A stretch of DNA of 64,000 nt from positions 62,001-126,000 of the forward strand of contig QVRM01006593.1 in assembly GCA_003439945.1 (NCBI GenBank). Reading direction: 5' to 3'. The translations under genes were made by a program, and so were the position numbers. The notes beneath the pieces were generated by a model. It did not search any database. It was not told the DNA's origin and saw only the letters and a list, made by a program, of their open reading frames with translations. Numbering within the stretch: the stretch's first letter is position 1; each line of letters begins with the position of its first letter. Below, piece by piece: positions 45,847 to 58,009 of the stretch. This DNA is from Dermanyssus gallinae. Its lineage: Eukaryota; Arthropoda; Arachnida; Mesostigmata; Dermanyssidae.

Positions 45847-46481
45847 GAGACAGATAATTTCAATAGCGAGGGATCATTTCGCGTGCTAATCTAGGTAAGA
45901 ATAGGTCCGCCATTATAACTGAGATATACGTATAAAATCGTGTACAGAAAACACAAGAAAAATATGGAGAAAGTTTCTGAATATAATGTATATAACGGCT
46001 AAAAATCCTAAGATGTGGGCAAAGGGTCTTTTAAGAAACCGAAATGTCGAATAAGACATAATAACACATGCATTGAAAGGGTTGGCCAGCGAAACTAACG
46101 AAACCATGTGGACGATGTAATAATGTAGATTACAAATGTAGATAGAGCGTGCAAGACCACGAGTAGTACAAGTGAAGTCAGCTAAGCAGAGAAATGCAAG
46201 TTTGCTCAAATTAAACTATAGTAATAATATACTCGACGGGTGCAGTTGCTCGGTATCAGCAAAATAAATTTTCACATGTAAGGATCATATGACGCAAATA
46301 CAACTCGGCAGGTTGAATGTGTTTCATGTATTCGACTAAGTTTTTACTTTAAAGAAGCATATAACGCGTATGGAAAAACATATACCCGAGAGCCAATTTT
46401 CCTAACGCTGCGAGGATGCGAGTGTGACAAAAATCCACTTTACATGGATTACGATAAACATCATTAGGCCATAGTTTGATG

Positions 46482-46652
46482 GTCGAGTTCGGTTGCGTGG
46501 TGCATTCGCTTGTGCCTTGCGATCGGAGCGGTCACATAGATGCACGGTTTGATCTCCGCTGTTACACATTTGTGCATATGGGGTCCGTCTTACGAAGCAA
46601 TGAAAAAGCAATTACGTGGGCGTTAAATGTTGACTGAGAGTCAGACCAAAAG
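46482..46652 (+). mobile_element. tRNA-derived SINE, copy 5
   Basis: GTCGAGTTCGGTTGCGTGGT head, decayed B box (GGTTTGATCTCC) and 3' core GGGGTCCGTCTTACGAAGC, GGGCGTTAAATGTTGACTGA. It is more diverged than the copies at 31-32 kb. Confidence 0.78.
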
Positions 46653-47165
46653 TTTAAGTTCTAGTTCTAAAGCTGGAACGCTAGGTAAGTGCAATGCCTC
46701 AGTAAAATGCTAATAATACGGTGGCTTACTGATCCCTAGCGGCGTAGGGCGCGTCCGTACATTGTTATTTCAATGGCAATATATGCCACAAACTATCAAT
46801 GTACTCATAAATAAATTATTCTACTCCCTATAATCCAGGCGCACATGGGAAATTCCGCAGAAAGTGCGACGAGCAAAAGCGACTGGCAACCGTCCGAGAT
46901 TCTGCCATAGGCAAATCGCTAACCTGAAACCTTACACAACATGCAGAGTGTCTACTCAAATTTGGTACGAGCTGTGACTTCAATGTCGCGTTTCACGCCC
47001 CGTCCACCATTGACATTGTAATTCAAATTGACCCTTTCCCTAGAATAGTTAGTCAGATTGACTCTTTCTCTAGAACGTACCCCCATTATAGATGAGAAAC
47101 GCACCTGTGCATATTTGACACCAAGGTAAAATTGCGATTGCCATTGATAGCTAGTATATAATTAG

Positions 47166-47169
<4 letters not shown>
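46653..47169. other. No recognisable gene or element
   Basis: AT-rich sequence leading into a (TA)n array. A near-duplicated phrase (TTGACCCTTTCCCTAGAA / TTGACTCTTTCTCTAGAA) occurs near 47029-47075. Confidence 0.4.

Positions 47170-47213
<44 letters not shown>
47170..47213. repeat. (TA)n array left of 58-bp unit
   Basis: 44 bp, passing directly into the unit. Confidence 0.95.
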
Positions 47214-47218
<5 letters not shown>

Positions 47219-47271
47219 GATGATTTATTAATCATTTACAATACGTTTGCACACTCGGCAGTGCCTGCCTT
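47214..47271. repeat. 58-bp unit between (TA)n arrays, copy 2
   Basis: Same boundaries as copy 1 at 33.97 kb with one base difference (GTGCCTGCC versus GTGCTTGCC). A (TA)n array touches both ends. Confidence 0.93.
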
Positions 47272-47272
47272 C

Positions 47273-47290
47273 TATATATATATATATATA
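47273..47290. repeat. (TA)n array right of 58-bp unit
   Basis: 18 bp. Confidence 0.95.
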
Positions 47291-48081
47291 CTTACTTCTC
47301 ACAAGCAAAATCTTCACTGAAGCCGTTGCTATTATATTTAAATAAAATGTAAAATGTTATGAAATACGACATTGTCCCCAGCCATTGATTTTACCCTACA
47401 ACGTGACTCAACTACTTCGCTTTTGAGAAAAGAAGCTTGCGAAAAGGATATTGAAGATGCCATGGTAGTGAAATGTGTAGTATTATCTAGGCAGTGAAAT
47501 GTATATAAAGAACAGCTGTGGATTTATTTATCGTTGGTCTGTTGAATGCGGTCGGGCAGTATTATGTTGCTACAATTTACAGAAAAAAAAGGCGTTTGTA
47601 TGACTAAAAGTAAATAGAATATCATACAGGTTGCTATATATAGCAGTCGTTCTATTTGCGGATTAAATTATTCGTGCATTTCCACGAAAATGGTAAAATG
47701 GTATAGGCGATTGGGACGTATCAAAGACTACCTTCAATAAATGTAGATACGACAATGTATCACGTGCGATTCACTTTTTCTTGCACACGGAGTCAGGTAG
47801 ATAGAGGAGTACTTGATTTGCTATCGAGCGGTGCGATCAAAATATCATTGATGTGTTTCCTTACACCAATGTATTCACGACGACACGTATCTACGGAAAC
47901 CCCGTCGACAGATTAAAATAAGGAACAAAAAATGCTAGGTTGTAAAAAGTGTCTTTTACGTGCATTTTATTTCATGTCCAAAAAATTATGCCGGTTTAAA
48001 TGACAAGAAGATACACAAAGCATATATAGAGGACAAAACTTTTTTTTCACTTGAGAACAGGAGCATTACAGAAGCTTCTCA
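47291..48081. other. No recognisable gene; presumed 3' flank of the HINT2-like gene
   Basis: AT-rich. No coding motif was recognised. Confidence 0.4.
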
Positions 48082-48087
48082 TTTATT
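48082..48087 (-). terminator. Polyadenylation signal of the HINT2-like gene
   Basis: AATAAA on the minus strand lies about 267 nt downstream of the stop codon. It is the first clear hexamer after the gene. Confidence 0.55.
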
Positions 48088-48155
48088 AAAGGTGCTCTAA
48101 AAAGCCTGTCTAAAACGCTGCTTGTAATATGCTGAAGTTCATCAAGTACAAACAG

Positions 48156-48184
<29 letters not shown>
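48156..48184. repeat. (TA)n array in the HINT2-like 3' UTR
   Basis: 29 bp, between the stop codon and the polyadenylation signal. Confidence 0.9.
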
Positions 48185-48188
<4 letters not shown>

Positions 48189-48353
48189 TCACTGCTCGAT
48201 ATTTCTTATATCCCTATGGTATTCCTTTAAGCCGCCTAGAAGCGGGAACGCGAGGCGACACTCAGGAGGAAGCGCTTGATGAGACAATTGGGCACGATGC
48301 ACGCCAAATTCCAGCAGCTAGGCGATGAAACGCTATGATGACGCGATGCACAA

Positions 48354-50657
<2,304 letters not shown>

Positions 50658-50932
50658 TTTGTCGTCGTTAATAGTCAACTGAAATAGATAACGGGACGAT
50701 TGTTAGTTTTCTCATCATCGCACATTATTTTGGACCAACAAAGGCATTCTAGGTGGTAAAACGAGACGCACTATAATAAGATAACAGTTAAGCCCGACCA
50801 ATAGCCATGGTCATCATTGGTAGTGTGGCTTGAACAAATCTTGGCCTGCATAATTTTGATCAACAAATCTATTCACATTTCCATGATCTTCTACAAATGT
50901 TACTCAGACCCAAGTTCTTACTTCCCACCGCG

Positions 50933-50935
<3 letters not shown>

Positions 50936-50982
<47 letters not shown>
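50936..50982. repeat. (TA)n array
   Basis: 47 bp, about 280 bp upstream of the HINT2-like start. Confidence 0.95.
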
Positions 50983-50984
<2 letters not shown>

Positions 50985-52580
50985 GTCGAAATTAGAAGCA
51001 GCAAGAGCAGGTGCTTCCTACAGAACAAATTAAACCGTCAGCGAGGAACCTGTAGCACTACATCTAATACATATAGAAAACATTGTTTTATACGAAAGAC
51101 GCCTATAGAAATTTCTAACATGTATATACGTATTAACAAATTTAAAAATGCGCCTAGCGCGAACGGAACACCTTAAAAAACAACAGCTGTTCAGAATAGA
51201 GAACAGAGAGCAGTATTTAACACAGAGTATTCAAATTGTCGAGCTTCGTCGATGCTTATAGAGTAGGAGTCTTCGAAGTATTGTAGTATATATAGTCTTT
51301 CATCAGTCAACACCCGGCAAAAATAGCTCAGATTATGCCTCCGAACTCCCACCTGACGAGTCTAAAGCCAAGTAGCGGGTATCTCTTTGGAGAGCGCTGC
51401 GTCCACAAAGAGATATCGCTCGCTCGGAGCTAGCTGCACGATGACAGGTTCCAGCCGCTGGCGGTTGACAATTCTTTTTTTTGGGAGGGGGGGGGGAATG
51501 TGTCGATGTCCTCAAAACAATGTCAGTCACCCAGTCACAATTGTCCCGCGTGAGCCCGTCAGACCGTTCACCAACCTTCAAGTTAGGTTCATTGATAGAC
51601 GCTAGCCTTGATAGTCGGTTGGTTGGAGTGTGTAGAATACCAGCAGAGAAGATAACATGTGATATGTGATCCTCTCCGTCGGGAGGTGATTTCTCTCACC
51701 CACCGCCGCCTCTGCGTCAGTGTTCGTGTCAAATTAACTAATGATTTCTAAATAGAAATGTGCGCCTGTTTATTTGATTGAATTATTCGGCGGACACAAG
51801 ACAAGACATAAGACATCTGCTGTTTTGTTTGGCCGTCGCTATGCGTCGTGTCGGCATCGAACCCACGACTCATGAATCATGAACTGGAGTTGTAGAGCTT
51901 TTCTGTCCACCACACCGTCCCGCCGAGAGAGAGATAAACAGAATCATGTCATCAGTCTGGCGGGTGTGTGGGTGTGATAGCGGCGAGCAGACGAGCAATT
52001 CTCCACAACAACAACAACAACAATCTGCGTACAGCGGCGCGACGAGATGGCTTGAGCGAAGCTCGAGAGCGAACTACATACATTCAGTAGTGCGTGGATG
52101 GACTGTACGAAACGGCGAAACACAACGATGAGCGCCGGGTGAGCGGTGTCAACAAAAACAAAACGAAATAATACCAAACGATCGTATTAGGTAGTTGTAG
52201 AGTATAGAAACTGTGGCTGTGTGTGTTTGCGTGGGTGTGAACGTGTATCACTGAGCGTGAACAATGCGTAAGCTAACAAGTAAACCAAAGTGCAGAACAA
52301 AACGGGGCCTACAGATGTTGAACAACATAGCAACAAGAAGCATTGCCGAAAGAGAGCGTTGAAAGTGAGAAGGCTTTGGGCCGAGGCCGCGTCAGCAGGA
52401 CGTTAACGCTTCTTCGTCCATATATAGAGAGAGAGATTTGCAGTACGTAGGTTTGTCAGGTCAGCATCGTATATTTATTTATTTATAAACAGTTTAATGC
52501 AGTTAATTATGATTTATGAACTTTATTTGACTCAGTGGTAGCAATACCATGAACACACTATATATACACCATGAACACAT

Positions 52581-52584
<4 letters not shown>

Positions 52585-52643
<59 letters not shown>
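52585..52643. repeat. (TA)n array
   Basis: 59 bp, about 450 bp upstream of the GIT-like start. Confidence 0.95.
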
Positions 52644-52645
<2 letters not shown>

Positions 52646-52975
52646 TGTGCCTTGCGGCGCTTTCAAACGTTTGTTGAGCTTCATAATAAGCTGTTGAGTT
52701 TCAACATCATAATACTCTGTGCCGTGCAGAGCTTTATTGCAACGTATGTTGAGCAAATTTTATTTAAAATTTTAATTAAATTTGAATACATTTTTTTAAT
52801 TGCGTATCATGCGGTGCCAAGCGACGCTGGCTCTGAAACGTTAATTGTTAAGCTCGAAAAGATACTCATCTTGCGTCGTGTCTTGTATGCTTCATCTTTT
52901 GTCGTACAGGTATGCCGAAGAGTAGTAACTCAACAGCCGAGTTTCGAAGGATTCAGGCTCCGTTTTAGCGGCTAG

Positions 52976-53093
52976 CGACTTTGATCAGCAACAACAGCAG
53001 CAACAACAGCAACAACAACAATAACAACAAGAACAACAATAACAACAACAACTACTACTACCACAACTACTAACAGCAACAACTCTAGCGAAG
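52976..53093 (+). promoter_or_regulatory. (CAA)n-rich 5' leader of the GIT-like gene
   Basis: CAA/CAG/CTA trinucleotide runs directly precede the ATG at 53094. No upstream ATG is visible inside the run. It is probably an unstructured 5' UTR. The transcription start was not identified. Confidence 0.5.
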
Positions 53094-53660
53094 ATGTCCG
53101 GCGGCGTGAAGCTGGCACATCTGTGTGCGGACTGCTGCGCCGCCGACCCGTCGTGGGCATCGCTGAGTCTCGGCGTTCTGCTGTGCGCTCGGTGCGCCGT
53201 CGTGCACCTCAGTCTCGGCCGGCACATCTCGCACGTCGTGCACGTCGACGACAAGCTGCTGCCGCTGCCGCTGCCGGCGCGCCAAAAGGAACTCCTCGAA
53301 GCGTTGTCGACGCGCAACATCAACTCGGTGTGGGAGCACTACCTGCTCGACAACAGCTACACGGGCGGCTGCCGCAAGCCGGCGCCGGGCGATCTCAGCC
53401 TGCACCCGACGCGCAGCACGTTCATCAAGTCGAAGTACGTCCTCATGAACTTCATGGAGCGGCTGCCGCACGACGTCACCGAGCTGCAGGTCAACATTCG
53501 GCTCATGTCGAACCTTCGCACGCCCGACGTCGACGAATCGCTCAAGCTCATCCTGCAGGGCGCCGACGTCGGCTTCGTGCATCCCGAGACACGGCAGACG
53601 CTGCTGCACGCAGCTGTGTTGGCGGGTCAGCCACTTCAGGTAGGCAGAGTAGTTATAGAG

Positions 53661-53716
<56 letters not shown>

Positions 53717-55579
53717 ACATAGAGGTGATATGAAATATATAATAAGATAAAATAGATTTGCTATCTTGAAACAGTTCACTAGAAAAAAGGACATTAGCTT
53801 ATTATCTTGCTGCTAGCACGTTCCATGTTCACAACCGTTGGCACTGGGACGTCTTTATCGTCATTTGACTTTTTTGAGATCACTTTACTCATTGGGGTCC
53901 GTGACCGCTCATCTGTAGCGAATATATACATAGTTACCTTGTTTAATACACACACATATATATATACATATATTGTGAGTTGCACAGCACTGGATCAAAA
54001 ATCGTTGCACCGATTGCACTCAATTTGAGTGAAATTAACATAAATCCAATATATATTTATATGACGAATGCCACCTTCCTGTATAAACGTTGGCTTACGA
54101 ATTTATATTATGTCCAGTTTGTTCGTGCAACCCTTATGGATCCTTCCTGTCTGTCATTCTACGTTTTGCATCAATTAACAACTATTCTGACACAGTGCAG
54201 GCTACTTGGCACAGTGGCCGAAATATTTTCTCTAAATTTTCGAAGGTTATTTTTGAACGCGAGAGAATGTTCTCTATTCAGCCGCTTCGATAGTTTGCGT
54301 TGTATTGGAAGCATACTTTCGAATATCTTTTAAATATGATTATGCAGGCAAATCTGTTTATACCTACACTGATACCTACACTGACATTGCCCTGTTGTGG
54401 CCCTGTCATAGACGGTGTGTGCGGATATAACCTAAGGTTGCCGTTTGGCAGTCTCTCCCGATAGATGCGTTAGTTATACGTACGCGCGTTAGCTGAAAGG
54501 TGTTATTCGTTCTTATTTTTGTTGGTACGGGCCAGGTGGAACTTCTCCTGATTCACGGCGCCGACCCTTGTCTCGAAGACGGTTCGGGCCACTCTGCGAT
54601 CGATGTCGCCCGCGCTGCGTGTCGGCCCGACCTTGTAAGTCAGATGGCCGCGTACCTCAACCAGCTGAGCGATCGTCTGCAGGCATTCGTCGACACATGC
54701 CCTGACGAGGAACAGCAGCTGCTCGCCAACACGCCGCCACAACTGCAGCTGGACGATGAAGTCCGTGCCGAGCTGTGCAAAGACCTCTACGACGAGGTGG
54801 AACGCCGTGAGGTTCTGGTGCAGATGAGCTGCGACGAGGTGCCTTTCCTGCCGGTGAATCCGACGTTCTCGTCGGTTCGCAACCAGTCTCGGCAGAAGCT
54901 GGCCAGACTCAGCCGATCCGAGCTCGCGGCGCTCATCGTGCTGTGCGTGGGTCGCGAACGCGTGCGCGACCTCACCACCGCCGTTCGCCTTCACGAGGTA
55001 GACGATGAGCCGCTCTACGACAGCGTGTGCGGAGACGACGACCATCAATCGGAACAGCAATCAACGACGCCGTCAACGACGACATCTGTCATCGAGACGC
55101 CCGAATCTCCAATGGCAAGTCCCCCGTCGCCGGCACCCTCGCTTCCCTTAGTCCCGCCGCCGTCACATCCGCCGCCGCCGCCACCTCCTCCTCCTGAGGT
55201 TCCGGTTTTTTTTTCAAACCTCATCGTCAAGACCGACGAGATCACCAGACGCACACATGCTCTACTGCTAGCTGCCAAAACGCAGAACGATGCAAGCTAC
55301 CTGTCCATTTGCAAACAGATTCGCTGCTCTGTACTCGAAATGTCCTACCTGCTACCTCAAAGCTATCCCGAACCAGCGTGTCACAGCACCCTACAAGAGA
55401 TTATACGGGCGGCTGATGACCTTGTGAACCACTGCGAGTGCCTGGTGGGTGGAGACAAAGCTGAGAACGCCCAACTGATCATCAAACTAGCCTTCACCGT
55501 GGCGCACGGCGTCAAAACGTTTGTCATGTCGTTTCCTCACCTACGAAACGTCCAACCGCCCATGCTCTCCCAGGCGTAA
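53094..55579 (+). CDS. GIT-family ArfGAP/ankyrin/paxillin-binding scaffold, divergent
   Basis: Two coding exons, 53094-53639 and 54536-55579, are joined in phase 0 across a GT-AG intron and give 529 aa. GIT proteins are scaffolds that bring PIX and PAK to focal adhesions and act as GAPs on Arf GTPases. The order here is: ArfGAP zinc finger (Cys11, Cys14, Cys31, Cys34, with GRHIS following); ankyrin repeats spanning the splice junction (TLLHAAVLAG, then VELLLIHGADP); Spa2-homology region about residues 260-325 (LYDEVERRE, PFLPVNP, RQKLAR) and EPLYDSV near 340; a proline-rich stretch about 380-402; and a C-terminal helical paxillin-binding-like domain about 410-515. The start is the first ATG after a (CAA)-rich leader, and the N-terminus aligns residue for residue with GIT1 spacing. 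Oddities are Leu39 where GIT1 has catalytic Arg39, no visible coiled coil, and a length of 529 against more than 700 aa in known GITs. Exons are far more GC-rich than the surroundings. Family identity is firm; orthologue versus paralogue is undecided. Confidence 0.92.
53640..54535 (+). other. Intron of the GIT-like gene
   Basis: This 896-nt intron begins GTAGGCAG after CTTCAG and ends GGGCCAG before GTGGAACTT. The reading frame and the GIT alignment continue exactly across it. A (TA)n array sits just inside the 5' end. AT-rich content contrasts with the GC-rich exons. Confidence 0.9.
53665..53713. repeat. (TA)n array in the GIT-like intron
   Basis: 49 bp, starting 25 bp inside the intron. 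Confidence 0.95.
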
Positions 55580-55650
55580 GCTTTGGGTGCCAAATAATGT
55601 GTCTCATATGTGTATAGAACTGTTAAATATAGCTCTAAAAAAGTATTCTA

Positions 55651-55656
55651 AATAAA
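55651..55656 (+). terminator. Polyadenylation signal AATAAA of the GIT-like gene
   Basis: An AATAAA hexamer lies about 72 nt past the stop codon at 55577-55579, a normal distance for a short 3' UTR. Confidence 0.7.
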
Positions 55657-56979
55657 TAGAGTGCCTTTTCGGCAAGTTTGTGCCAGGAAACAATATATTA
55701 TTAGCATCATACATTTATTAGCCAGCATTTGGCTTATAGACTTTTGTATTACAGTTTTCTACATCACATATCCTTTCAGTAGTTAGAGGCCATCGCTCTA
55801 GTAAAAAATAAAACGCCAATTAACATCCGAAAACTTATATTCCCACTCAGCAAGATGCTGTTCGAGGGCCTCCGTTCTCGGTAAGGTGGTTCTGAGGGCC
55901 TCGACAAAAAAAGCCAGCAAATAGACAAGGCGGTTGCGGCTAGTGTGGTGAACTGCTAGCATTATTTTTAGAAAAATGGCAATTTATGTATTAAATAGGC
56001 TGAGAGCAAAATTAAACTATGAAAAGATAGAATTGACTGACTAATTGAGTTGTTTTCAGTTACCCTTTCGTCGAGAATTTCAGACCCCCTTTTGTAGCAC
56101 AGCCAATTACAGCTTTAGGATTATCGTTGGAACACCACTAGACGCTAACTTCTCAGGAATTATTATTTGTGAAGCCGTATGAGCCGCCCCAAAAAATACA
56201 CGAAGACAGCAAAAATAATATTTGCCATTTGAATGCTGTTGGGAAGAACAGCGCCAACCCAAATCACGTCGTCTGCTTCGCGTAAAACCGTGTTGCTACA
56301 ATTCGTCTGGCAATCACTTAGTACTTTCTAAGAAATCTTCTAGCCTACATGCTGTCAATGTAGATAGAATTTTGTAAATAGCGCCAGAGCACCTTTATTT
56401 GCAGACCTTTGTATTTAATGCTATCATGTCTGTCGTTTGCGGCAAATATAGTTATAGTAGACCTTCCTTGCGGAGCTACGTAGGCGTGTCCTTCGGCTGT
56501 CGAGACGACCCACAGCTGCGGGATGGTAGCGCGCTAAGAAGTGCGCCCTGTCTTACGTTGGTTTGTTAATCGATAATTAAGGTCCTCGCACAGTTCTTTT
56601 GTTAAGGTTAAATTTATCCGAGCAGTACACTAGCTTTTTTAACAGATCGGCAATAGCTTCCGAGGGGTCGGAGTACATTGCAATTGTATTTAGGGAAATT
56701 CCTGCAAGTACACACGCGTTTCCTTTATGTATAATACTTCTACTCCTTTGAGCGCATTGTTATATAGTACAGCAACGCCAACGCTAGCTCTTCCAGGACC
56801 TTCAGGAGTTTTCCAGGACATTTTCAGATACCAACCTGCCGCCACAGTTAGTTCCGAGGTCCAGGTCTAAGCAAGCACCCGCACATTGTATTGTAGTCAT
56901 AGTCAGAGGAAGGAAGGTTAAAGTAGATTGTATATTCCTGTGGCTCCATCGAAAAAAGATGAGTTGACTTTGTTTGAGA
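55657..56979. other. Unassigned region between the GIT-like gene and a LINE
   Basis: AT-rich, no recognised motif. The LINE's 5' boundary may lie as far left as about 56800 but could not be fixed. Confidence 0.4.
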
Positions 56980-56984
56980 AAGAA

Positions 56985-57466
56985 CCGAAGTTGATAAAGG
57001 TTTTTCTGAGCAAGATATCCTGGAAGCACTGAGAGATATCGGTGTAGTTTCAGCCAAGAGGGTAACTTATACGAAGAGGACCGGTTCGACCTCGACGTCA
57101 GTTCCTACCGATCGTGTGCTTCTCCACTTCAACAAGATACTGCCATCAGAGATGTTTTTGGCCTTCAGATCGCATAAGGTCACCATGCACGCAGGGGCCC
57201 CTACTACATGTTTTAAGTGCTTAAGGCTAGGCCACATTGCTGCTAATTGCCGCAATGATCTCGCGTGCAAACAGTGTGGGCAAATTGGCCATCTTATGGC
57301 AAGTTGTCGCAATGCACCTAAATGCGTCAATTGTAAAGGCCCACATTCTTCGTCATCCGCGGCATGCCCTCTTCGGGCTTGTGAAATCGAAAAACGTAAG
57401 GCCCTGATGGAATGCCGACTCATGCAACAAATTAGTCAGGAAATTCCAAACGCTAAAAGTTATTGA
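56985..57466 (+). pseudogene. LINE ORF1 (gag-like, CCHC zinc knuckles), truncated
   Basis: Readable from about GFSEQDILEALRDIG. Two canonical knuckles (CFKCLRLGHIAANC and CKQCGQIGHLMASC, each CX2CX4HX4C) and a third variant (CVNCKGPHSSSSAAC) follow an RNA-binding-type domain. This is the ORF1 layout of jockey-type LINEs, where it binds element RNA. The N-terminus is not resolved. Confidence 0.85.
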
Positions 57467-57599
57467 CTCGGCTGATGCAAATCCTTGCGTAGACACTCAC
57501 GAGGCCTCTCAATCAGGACTTGCCACAGCTCCTTCGGAAAAGCCTATATAAAAAACATATGAACTTCAAAGGATAATATAGTCGGCTTCTACTCGAGCA

Positions 57600-58009
57600 G
57601 TGTTATCCACAAAGAAATTCTGCTTAATATATTGGACGACATTTTGCCCAGAAGCTCCGCACTTCCGTGCTTAGTTCTTGGTGATGCTAATGTAAATCTT
57701 CTGGCTGACCCGCCGCCCTCAGATTATATATCTTTCTTTTCTAGCGCGGATATGGTCCATCTTATCGATCGTGTTACACGTCCAATATCCGGCACTTGTA
57801 TCGAGCATATCGCAGTTCGTAACTGTTCCAGTTTTTCTATTGCCCAACCAGCGGTTTTCGATACCTTGCTTTTTTCAGATCATCTTCCTGTCTTTGTTTC
57901 CATTTGTGAGGGCGGTGAAGAGAGCAAATCGTCTCATGTTGAATCTCCTAAGAAGTTTCGGGCGCATGACAAGGCTAGCATTGACTTCTTTTTAAGCCGC
58001 GTTTCGTGA
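57600..58009 (+). pseudogene. LINE APE-type endonuclease, C-terminal half
   Basis: CLVLGDANVNLL (the GDFN-type motif), ISGTCIEHI and FSDHLPVF (the SDH motif with the catalytic histidine) place this as an AP-endonuclease-like domain that nicks target DNA. The N-terminal catalytic part is absent, so it cannot be functional. Confidence 0.82.

Larger units (their letters stand above)
44331..46481. other. Unassigned region
   Basis: Two (TA)n arrays. A 109-codon minus-strand frame at 45420-45749 has less AT bias and contains PYLFQSFGKLFNQANKLAVE, but no family is recognised and no splice pattern is convincing. Confidence 0.35.
50658..52975. other. Divergent intergenic region between HINT2-like and GIT-like genes
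   Basis: About 2.3 kb separates the two start regions, so promoters of both genes should lie here. It contains two long (TA)n arrays and a short CAA run near 52007-52022. The 51330-51700 part is less AT-rich. No recognisable coding exon, TATA box or known element was seen. Confidence 0.5.
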
